Of a stretch of DNA of 16,564 bases, positions 6,330 through 12,448 are shown one piece after another (positions within the stretch are counted from its first letter, which is position 1; every line of letters starts with the position of its first letter). Under the pieces are notes generated by a model. The model saw nothing but the letters and a program-made list of their open reading frames with translations, was not told the DNA's origin and ran no database searches. The position numbers were made by a program, and so were the translations under genes. Location: the NCBI GenBank assembly GCA_900557695.1, contig USTP01000013.1, positions 1 to 16,564 on the forward strand, given 5' to 3'. The stretch comes from an uncultured Thermoanaerobacterales bacterium (GTDB taxonomy: Bacteria > Bacillota > Clostridia > Christensenellales > UBA1242).

Positions 6330-7243
6330 TATTCACCCTCTACGGTCACCAAGTATTTACAAGCTTTGGTGGCGGCAATTGCCCCATCTCCCATTGCGGT
6401 TGTAACTTGCCTAACCTCTTTTGTTCTACAATCTCCAGCAACAAACAAGCCACTCGTTTTAGTTTCGCACGACTCGTTTGAAATTATATAGCCACTTTTG
6501 TCTAGGTCTACAAGTTTTTCAAAAATCTTATTGTCTGGCACCTGACCAATTGCAACAAAAACAGCATTTGTTTTATAAGTAACCGTGCTCTTGTCTTTTT
6601 TTTCAAAAACCACACTCTCAAGCTTATCTTCGCCAATTAGTTTAACAGCCTTTAGGTTGTTTGTTATTTCAATGTTCTTTGTATTTAAAACAGCGTCTTG
6701 AAGCGATTTTTCGCCAAAGAACCTATCAAAAAGTGTTATCATATGCACTTTTTTACAATAGCCTGCAAGCATAAGTGCATATTGAAGGGCGCTATTTGCA
6801 TCGCCTATTAGCGTTACTTCTTCCCCAGCAAAAAATGGTCCATCACAAATAGCACAGTAGTAAATTCCCTTGCCTATAAACTTGTCTTCATTTTCTATTC
6901 CAAGTTTCCTGTGTTTTGCACCTGTTGCCACAATAACAGCTTTCGCCGTATAGGTGTTATAGTTTGTGGTAACAATAAAAATATTGTCTTCTTTTTCCAC
7001 TTTAAGCACATCTTCAAGCTCAAAATCAACATTTAATGCTGAAATCTGCTCAAAAAGCTCGTCTGCAAGTTCTGTTCCCGTAATACTTTTCACGGTTGGA
7101 TAATTCTCTACCTTTGGCGACTGGGCTATTTGCCCACCAATGCTCTCTTTTTCTAGCACCAAAACCTTTTTATTATTCCTAAGGGCATAAAGGGCGGCAG
7201 TCATACCTGCCATGCCCCCGCCTATTATTATAATATCAAACAT
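6329..7243 (-). CDS. trxB: Thioredoxin reductase-like flavoprotein, probable ferredoxin-dependent type (FFTR)
   Basis: This is a 304-residue FAD protein of the low-molecular-weight thioredoxin reductase family. It has the FAD-binding GGGMAGMTAA at 8-17, the redox centre CAIC (Cys130, Cys133) in YYCAICDGP, and the second FAD motif FVAGDCR near residue 270. The middle domain that binds NADPH is altered: GDANSA (147-152) replaces the GxGxxA motif and TLFDRFFG (170-177) stands where HRRxxxR is expected. Loss of both motifs is known for the clostridial ferredoxin-dependent flavin thioredoxin reductases, so ferredoxin is the likely electron donor (inference). It lies 5 bp after nrdD and overlaps nrdG by 1 bp, so its substrate may be the redoxin domain fused to NrdD. 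Confidence 0.88.
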   Translation of the reverse strand: MFDIIIIGGGMAGMTAALYALRNNKKVLVLEKESIGGQIAQSPKVENYPTVKSITGTELADELFEQISALNVDFELEDVLKVEKEDNIFIVTTNYNTYTAKAVIVATGAKHRKLGIENEDKFIGKGIYYCAICDGPFFAGEEVTLIGDANSALQYALMLAGYCKKVHMITLFDRFFGEKSLQDAVLNTKNIEITNNLKAVKLIGEDKLESVVFEKKDKSTVTYKTNAVFVAIGQVPDNKIFEKLVDLDKSGYIISNESCETKTSGLFVAGDCRTKEVRQVTTAMGDGAIAATKACKYLVTVEGE

Positions 7244-7248
7244 AGAAA

Positions 7249-9621
7249 CTATTTTTGTCCTTCAACATATTTTTTGATGTCTGAAACATTATTCAAAACA
7301 AGCTTTTTACCATCTTTATTAACAAACATAGTTGGTGCTTTTGTAACCCCATACTGTTTAGCAAGCTCTGGGTTCTCTGTAGCATCAATTATTTTTACCT
7401 CAATTCCGCCATCCTCAAGTAGTCTTTTTGCCATTTTACAGTTTGGACAAGTTTTTGTTGTGAAAAGCACCAAACCCTGCTCACTTTCAGGGCACGCTTT
7501 ACTTGCACCCTCTTCATGCATGCACTCTTCTGTTCTTCGAACAAGTTTAGAGCGGTCTAAATCGTATGTTTTTCTCTCTTTAAACTCTTGAGCCTTACCA
7601 TCATTCCAGTTTGCAACAGGTCGATAGTATCCTGTTATACGGCTGTAAACCTCTGTTTTGTTGCCACACTCTGGGCAAGTGTAGTGTTCGCCCGTAATGT
7701 AGCCATGGTTTGTACAAACAGAATAGGTTGGACTAATTGTGTAGTATGGCAAATGATAATTCTCTGCAATTTTTCTAACAAGGTTCATGGTAACTTTCCA
7801 GTTTTCTAACTTTTGGCCAAGGAAAGTGTGGAAAACAGTTCCCGAAGTGTATAAAGTTTGCAAACCATCTTGAATATCAAGGGCTTTAAATATATCCTCG
7901 GTGTAGCCAACTGGCAAATGGCTAGAGTTTGTATAGTATGGCACTGCATCGTTGCTTGAAGCGGTTATAATGTCTGGATAACGCTCACGATCGTGCTTAG
8001 CTAAACGATATGAAGTAGACTCGGCAGGAGTTGCTTCTAGATTGTAAAGGTCGCCATACATCTCTTGATAGTCGGACAATTTTTCACGCATGAAGTTTAA
8101 AACCTTTTTTGTAAATTCTTGCGCAGCTTCGTGAGTTAAGTCTTCCCCTATCCAAATGGCATTTAAACAAGCCTCGTTCATACCAACTAGCCCAATAGTT
8201 GAGAAATGGTTGTTAAAGGTTCCAAGATAACGCTTTGTGTATGGATAAAGACCTGCGTCTAGAAGTTTAGTTATTGTATCTCTTTTTATTTTTAAGCTTC
8301 TAGCTGAAATATCCATCATTTTGGTTAGCCTTTCAAAGAACTCTTCCTCTGTTTTAGAAAGATAAGCAATTCTTGGCATATTGATTGTTACAACGCCAAC
8401 GCTTCCAGTGCTCTCGCCAGAGCCAAAGAAGCCACCAGATTTCTTTCTAAGCTCTCTTAAGTCGAGCCTTAATCTACAGCACATACTTCTAACATCGCTA
8501 GGCTCCATATCTGAGTTGATATAGTTAGAGAAATATGGCGTGCCATACTTTGTGGTCATTTCAAAAAGAAGTTTATTGTTTTCATTTTCTTCCCAGTTGA
8601 AGTCTTTTGTGATAGAGTAGGTTGGAATTGGATACTGGAAACCCCTTCCGTTTGCATCGCCCTCTATCATAATCTCGATAAACGCCTTGTTTACCATTGC
8701 CATCTCTTTTACACAGTCTTTATATTTAAAGTTCTGCTCTTTCCCACCAACAATACAGTTAAGCTCTGCAAGGTCGGCAGGAACAGTCCAGTCGAGAGTG
8801 ATGTTTGTGAATGGTGCTTGAGTTCCCCAACGAGATGGCGTGTTAACTCCGTAAACAAAAGATTGTATACATTGTTTAACTTCTTTATATGTTAAGTTAT
8901 CTACCTTAACGAAAGGTGCTAAATAAGTATCAAATGATGAAAATGCTTGAGCACCTGCCCATTCATTTTGCATGATGCCAAGGAAGTTTACCATTTGGTT
9001 ACAAAGAGTGCTTAAATGGCTAGCAGGCGAACTTGTTATTTTACCTGGAACACCGCCAAGCCCCTCTTGAATTAGCTGCTTAAGCGACCATCCCGCACAA
9101 TAACCAGTTAACATACTTAAGTCGTGAATGTGAATATCTGCATTTTTATGAGCCTGCTCAATCTCTTTATCATACACATCGCTAAGCCAGTAGTTTGCAG
9201 TGATTGCCCCAGAGTTAGACAATATTAAACCACCAACAGAGTATGTAACAGTAGAGTTCTCTTTAACACGCCAGTCGGCAAGTTTAAGATATTTGTCTAC
9301 CGTTTGCTTATAATCAAGGAAAGTATTGTTTATGTTCCTAATCTTTTCGTGATCTCTTCTATAGATAATATACGCTTTAGCAACATCTTCATATCCATTA
9401 CGCATAAGAACATTCTCTACAATATCTTGAATGTCCTCAACGCTAGGTATTTTGTCCTCAAACTTTTCAGTTAGGTATAGCTCGGTGATTTTTGCCATTT
9501 TCTTACAATCTTTAATTTCTCCATCACCTAAGCTCATCATTGCCTTAGCAATAGCGTTCTCAATTTTTGAGATGTCATAATCTACAAGTCTACCATCTCT
9601 TTTTCTTATCTTAGTAATCAT
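7249..9621 (-). CDS. nrdD: Anaerobic (class III) ribonucleotide reductase NrdD fused to a glutaredoxin-like domain
   Basis: NrdD reduces ribonucleotides to deoxyribonucleotides without oxygen, using a glycyl radical. Domains in order: ATP-cone allosteric domain (1-90, IRKRDGRLVDYD); ten-stranded catalytic barrel, with Cys175 and Cys381/Cys382 (SMCCRL) as candidate active-site cysteines and SGTVFHTFLG at 593-602; a zinc-type cluster Cys636/His639/Cys649/Cys652; and the glycyl-radical site Gly664 in RITGYYRP. NrdD normally ends soon after the WNDGKxxEFxxRxxY segment (about 686). Here a linker with Cys700 and Cys710 leads to a thioredoxin-fold domain (717-788) with CPNC at 725-728 and a cis-Pro-type APT at 762-764. 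The total of 790 residues reflects this fusion. The ATG has AGGAG 11 bases upstream. It is the first gene of the operon, under two NrdR boxes. Confidence 0.96.
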   Translation of the reverse strand: MITKIRKRDGRLVDYDISKIENAIAKAMMSLGDGEIKDCKKMAKITELYLTEKFEDKIPSVEDIQDIVENVLMRNGYEDVAKAYIIYRRDHEKIRNINNTFLDYKQTVDKYLKLADWRVKENSTVTYSVGGLILSNSGAITANYWLSDVYDKEIEQAHKNADIHIHDLSMLTGYCAGWSLKQLIQEGLGGVPGKITSSPASHLSTLCNQMVNFLGIMQNEWAGAQAFSSFDTYLAPFVKVDNLTYKEVKQCIQSFVYGVNTPSRWGTQAPFTNITLDWTVPADLAELNCIVGGKEQNFKYKDCVKEMAMVNKAFIEIMIEGDANGRGFQYPIPTYSITKDFNWEENENNKLLFEMTTKYGTPYFSNYINSDMEPSDVRSMCCRLRLDLRELRKKSGGFFGSGESTGSVGVVTINMPRIAYLSKTEEEFFERLTKMMDISARSLKIKRDTITKLLDAGLYPYTKRYLGTFNNHFSTIGLVGMNEACLNAIWIGEDLTHEAAQEFTKKVLNFMREKLSDYQEMYGDLYNLEATPAESTSYRLAKHDRERYPDIITASSNDAVPYYTNSSHLPVGYTEDIFKALDIQDGLQTLYTSGTVFHTFLGQKLENWKVTMNLVRKIAENYHLPYYTISPTYSVCTNHGYITGEHYTCPECGNKTEVYSRITGYYRPVANWNDGKAQEFKERKTYDLDRSKLVRRTEECMHEEGASKACPESEQGLVLFTTKTCPNCKMAKRLLEDGGIEVKIIDATENPELAKQYGVTKAPTMFVNKDGKKLVLNNVSDIKKYVEGQK

Positions 9622-9670
9622 TTCTTTTCACTCTCCTATAAATTTTTATCGCCTTGTGTCGGTTAGTTAA

Positions 9671-9700
9671 AAAATACCACCACACAACATCTTGTGTCAA
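9671..9700 (-). promoter_or_regulatory. nrdD operon promoter
   Basis: On the minus strand a perfect TTGACA (9700-9695) is followed by TATTTT (9676-9671) at 18 bp. The expected start is near 9664, giving a leader of about 43 nt. NrdR box 1 occupies most of the spacer and touches the -35. Confidence 0.65.
9682..9697. promoter_or_regulatory. NrdR box 1
   Basis: ACACAACATCTTGTGT matches the NrdR operator consensus (about ACACWATATMTWGTGT) and is close to palindromic. It lies inside the nrdD core promoter, so NrdR binding would block RNA polymerase. NrdR represses reductase genes when dATP is plentiful. Confidence 0.85.
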
Positions 9701-9714
9701 GAATTTAAAAACAA

Positions 9715-9730
9715 ACACAACATCTTGTGG
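9715..9730. promoter_or_regulatory. NrdR box 2
   Basis: ACACAACATCTTGTGG is identical to box 1 in 15 of 16 bases. The two boxes start 33 bp apart, about three helical turns, the paired arrangement typical of NrdR operators. This box lies just upstream of the -35. Confidence 0.85.
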
Positions 9731-9844
9731 TTTTTTGTATAAGTTGCACAAACAAGTTTAAACCACAACAAATAAGTTGATTTGTTAATAAGTTTGAAAA
9801 GGAATATTATATTTTTATAACAACTCGAAATTTTAATAAAAAAG

Positions 9845-9876
9845 TTAAAAAACAAAAAGGCTTAATTTTTTAGCCT
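9845..9876 (-). terminator. Possible second (backup) terminator
   Basis: On the minus strand AGGCT (9876-9872) and AGCCT (9862-9858) can pair and are followed by TTTTTGTTTTTT. It stands about 60 bp beyond the main terminator of the patatin/MBL unit and ahead of the nrdD promoter. The stem is short. Confidence 0.4.
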
Positions 9877-9931
9877 ATTTTATGCAAATTAAAAACATAA
9901 AACACAATTTTGACTTTTAAAAAAGAAAGTC

Positions 9932-9963
9932 AAAAAAACACTATAAACAAAGAATTTATAGTG
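9932..9963 (-). terminator. Terminator of the patatin-MBL unit
   Basis: CACTATAAA (9963-9955 on the minus strand) pairs with TTTATAGTG (9947-9939) over a 7-nt loop, followed by a T7 run (9938-9932). Confidence 0.85.
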
Positions 9964-9979
9964 CTACAAAATTTTAAAA

Positions 9980-11272
9980 TTATTTTTTAAGCTTATTTAC
10001 AACCTTTTTAGTTTTGCTAACAGCCCGCTTTGCAGTTGCCGTTTTGTTGGTTGTTACCTTAACGCTAATAACCACAATTGTTAAAACAATAAATGTGCCA
10101 AGAGCAATATGCCACCAATAAACTGTTACTCCCCCATCGCCTGAGCTATTTGCAGTGTATGCAAGAGTGCCCTCAGTTGTAAAACCAAACACAATGTCAC
10201 CAAGCTTATCTGTTCTAAGTAAATAATCGCTTGCAGTGTGGGTATAGCTGTTTACAATATCTAAAAATTCTTGATGAGGGTGACCATACGAGTTTCCCTC
10301 TCCGCAACTAACCACCACATAGTTTGGAGTGGTGAAATTTAAAAACTCTTCACCATTGCTATCTCTGCTACCATGGTGCCCCGCGCTAAACACATCTATG
10401 TTTTTGAACCTTTCCTCCTCGCTTTCTGTTAAACTATTTAAAACCTCTGTTTCAACCTCTTTGCAAGCATCGCCTGTGAAAAGAAATGAGCTGGTGCCAT
10501 ATTCAAGAAGCATCACAGGTGATGCATCATTTGATTCATTTGAACTTGAATAGTGCGTTGGATACCCAGTTGTTTGAGTTGAAGAGCTAAAGGGCGTGCT
10601 ACTATAAACGAATGGCCCAAAAAATTCAAAATTAAACACGGTAGATGATTTTATAGAATTGATAGTTAACCCGTCATACCCAACCCAAACTTCTGAATTA
10701 TATGTTGCTCCATTTTCGGTGTAGGTTTCTTCATACACAGCTTCAAGCGTTCTTCTATAGGTGGCGGTACTAGAAGTTACCACATTTGGAAGCGTGATAT
10801 ACTCCCCTAAGCGCTCATATTCACTAGGGCTTCCATCACTATTTAGTGATATTTGAAAAGGTCTAAATATTGTTTTAACCTCAAACTCTTCCAAAACTCT
10901 AACTGCTCCACCCACGTGGTCGGCATCTGCATGGGTTAAAATGAAATAGTCTATCATTCCAATGCCAAGATTTTTAATGTAGCTAACAATGTGGGTTGCC
11001 GAAGACGCGGTTCCCGCATCAATAAGCATAGTTGTTTCATCTGGTAAACATATAAGAGTGCTATCCCCTTGCCCCACATCTATATAGTGAACACTTAGGT
11101 CAGACTCGGCAATAACTTCACTATTAACAAAAGCTTCTTGCTTATCCCCAATACCCAAAAACTTTTCAATACTTGAAGAAAAGAAGCAAGAAATGCCTAA
11201 AACCATCCCAAGCAACACAATTATAACAAGTTTTCCCGCGAAAACTTTTTTATTAAATTCCTTTTTAGCCAA
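9980..11272 (-). CDS. Membrane-anchored ComEC-type metallo-beta-lactamase-fold hydrolase
   Basis: The 430-residue product has a basic N-terminus, a membrane helix at about 12-32, an external MBL domain (58-375), a second helix at about 385-405 and a Lys-rich tail. The MBL domain follows the ComEC C-terminal pattern: DVGQGDS (65-71), LIDAG (83-87), THADADHVGG with His114, Asp116, Asp118 and His119, NDASPVML (248-255), FTGD with Asp268, AGHHGS (298-302) and YGHP (329-332). The ComEC pore domain is absent, so it is not the DNA-uptake channel. By topology the active site is outside the cell; nuclease or phosphodiesterase activity is possible but unproven. The TTG start (MAKKEF) has a poor Shine-Dalgarno and lies 22 bp after the patatin stop, so it probably depends on upstream translation. 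Confidence 0.85.
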   Translation of the reverse strand: MAKKEFNKKVFAGKLVIIVLLGMVLGISCFFSSSIEKFLGIGDKQEAFVNSEVIAESDLSVHYIDVGQGDSTLICLPDETTMLIDAGTASSATHIVSYIKNLGIGMIDYFILTHADADHVGGAVRVLEEFEVKTIFRPFQISLNSDGSPSEYERLGEYITLPNVVTSSTATYRRTLEAVYEETYTENGATYNSEVWVGYDGLTINSIKSSTVFNFEFFGPFVYSSTPFSSSTQTTGYPTHYSSSNESNDASPVMLLEYGTSSFLFTGDACKEVETEVLNSLTESEEERFKNIDVFSAGHHGSRDSNGEEFLNFTTPNYVVVSCGEGNSYGHPHQEFLDIVNSYTHTASDYLLRTDKLGDIVFGFTTEGTLAYTANSSGDGGVTVYWWHIALGTFIVLTIVVISVKVTTNKTATAKRAVSKTKKVVNKLKK

Positions 11273-11294
11273 GAGTTTCTCATTTTGTGTGATT

Positions 11295-12194
11295 TTATTT
11301 ATTTACTCGCCTTGAGGCATCTTTTTCTCTAGCAATTCTAAGCTTTTGCCACAAAGTTTTTATTCTTCTTTTAGGCCTACTGGTTGCAAGCCTAATAAGC
11401 TCATTTTTGTGTGCCATTGTTGCATTATAGCCCTCTAAAACCATTTCATCAATGCCATCAAGCTTGCTTGAGCTATATTTGCCAAGGCTTGGTTTTATAA
11501 CCACATCGGCATATTCTAGCTTTTTAACAACATTAGCCTGCATCATAATTCCAAGCGAACTTTTCAAAACATCTAAAAGTTTTAGCGAATCGGTTCCGTG
11601 GCCTCGCCCAGAATTAACATCTATTGCTATAACAACATCTGCCCCCATATGCCGAACAACATCTGCGGGAACATTATTGTGCAAGCCTCCGTCAACAAGG
11701 TGCATATTGTTATAAACCACTGGCGAGAACACTCCTGGAACAGCGCAACTTCCAGAACTTGCCCTTGAAACGCTACCGCTTGTTATATCCACCTCCTTGC
11801 CAGTTTTAATATCCACAGCCACAATTGTTAAAGGAATTTTTAGCTCTGAAAATACTAGATCTTTTTGAAAAATGTTTTTAAGCGTTGTTTCAATATTTTC
11901 CGAATTAGATGGCTTCCAAATAAGCCTACTGTCTTTAATATCTTTAGCTCTTAATTTTTTTAAAGCATCTAGTATTTGCTTATAATTATATCCTGCACAA
12001 TAAAGAGCCCCAACCATCGACCCTGCACTAGTGCCTGCAACATAGTCTGCCTGTATGCCAAGCTCTTCAAGAGCCTTCAAAACGCCAATATGCCCAATGC
12101 CCCTTGCTCCGCCACCGCCAAAAGCTATGCCAATTTTCAAGCCCTTTTTTTTAATAACTTTTCCATTTTCATCTAGAATTTTTCTTTTAAACAT
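11295..12194 (-). CDS. Patatin-like phospholipase (RssA-type)
   Basis: The protein has a patatin acyl-hydrolase fold with a Ser-Asp dyad. The oxyanion loop is GGGGARG (26-32), the nucleophile Ser56 lies in GTSAG, and the catalytic Asp168 in DGG. The segment VSRASSGSCAVPGVFSPV matches the family's AxxAxxAIPGxFPPV region. I start it at the ATG at 12194 (299 residues, MFKRKILD) because GAGG lies six bases upstream and the predicted promoter overlaps the 15 codons that a longer TTG start at 12239 would add. There is no signal peptide, so it is probably cytoplasmic or at the inner membrane face. The C-terminal tail is strongly basic (RPKRRIKTLWQKLR). It is the first gene of a two-gene unit with the MBL protein. 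Confidence 0.9.
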   Translation of the reverse strand: MFKRKILDENGKVIKKKGLKIGIAFGGGGARGIGHIGVLKALEELGIQADYVAGTSAGSMVGALYCAGYNYKQILDALKKLRAKDIKDSRLIWKPSNSENIETTLKNIFQKDLVFSELKIPLTIVAVDIKTGKEVDITSGSVSRASSGSCAVPGVFSPVVYNNMHLVDGGLHNNVPADVVRHMGADVVIAIDVNSGRGHGTDSLKLLDVLKSSLGIMMQANVVKKLEYADVVIKPSLGKYSSSKLDGIDEMVLEGYNATMAHKNELIRLATSRPKRRIKTLWQKLRIAREKDASRRVNK

Positions 12195-12210
12195 AAAAAG
12201 CCTCATTTTT

Positions 12211-12239
12211 ATTATACACATAAGAAATAAAAAAAGCAA
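12211..12239 (-). promoter_or_regulatory. Promoter of the patatin-MBL unit
   Basis: On the minus strand TTGCTT (12239-12234), a 17-bp spacer and a perfect TATAAT (12216-12211) are found. The predicted start near 12204 leaves a leader of about 10 nt. The -35 overlaps the 3' arm of the terminator of the upstream gene. Confidence 0.65.
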
Positions 12240-12260
12240 ACCCTGCTGGCAGGGTTTGCT
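12224..12260 (-). terminator. Strong terminator downstream of the surface-protein gene
   Basis: A perfect 12-bp inverted repeat (AGCAAACCCTGC at 12260-12249 and GCAGGGTTTGCT at 12246-12235 on the minus strand) is followed by a T-rich run (12234-12225). It ends transcripts arriving from the surface-protein gene. Confidence 0.9.
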
Positions 12261-12297
12261 ATAATTATTATCACTAAAATTTTTCTCTGTTTACCAC

Positions 12298-12423
12298 TTA
12301 ATCTGCTTTAGAATTTCTCTTTACAACCAATTGAACTTTCACCATTATAATACAAACAAGAATTAGAAAAATAAACCATCATGGCAACATTTCGCACTCT
12401 TTGTTAAGTTTTTTACCGCTCAT
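12298..12423 (-). pseudogene. Remnant of a C-terminal membrane anchor, separated from the surface-protein frame
   Basis: In a different frame from the surface-protein gene, the minus strand reads SGKKLNKECEMLP, then an in-frame TGA (12381-12379), then WFIFLILVCIIMVKVQ and a basic end KRNSKAD before a TAA at 12300-12298. A polar stretch, a Pro-Trp-(Trp) start, one hydrophobic helix and a positive tail make a typical C-terminal membrane anchor. The TGA follows CCA and precedes TGG, so a Trp codon may have mutated. The frame is open back to 12462, so it overlaps the 3' end of the upstream gene. Removing one T from the TTTT run near 12460 would join them. Confidence 0.4.
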
Positions 12424-12448
12424 AATTCTAATTTTCAAAGCTATGCTC

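Larger units (their letters stand above)
9622..9979. other. 358-bp intergenic region upstream of nrdD
   Basis: Besides the promoter, the NrdR boxes and two minus-strand hairpins listed separately, I see no gene here. A further CTTGTGT half-site (9653-9659) lies in the nrdD leader but has no matching left half. The section from about 9731 to 9844 is simple AT-rich sequence without convincing open frames or tRNA-like structure. Confidence 0.6.

Noticed and set aside
9653..9659. Third NrdR box in the nrdD leader
   Set aside because: Only the right half (CTTGTGT) matches; the left half does not resemble ACACAA.
12195..12239. Longer patatin start at TTG 12239 (adds MLFLFLMCIIKMRLF)
   Set aside because: The -35 and -10 of a good promoter lie inside this stretch, and the only Shine-Dalgarno serves the ATG at 12194.
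12379..12381. In-frame TGA as a tryptophan or selenocysteine codon
   Set aside because: lgt ends at a TGA, Trp is encoded by TGG throughout, and no selenocysteine insertion structure is evident. The reading frame is also separated from the upstream gene by a frameshift.
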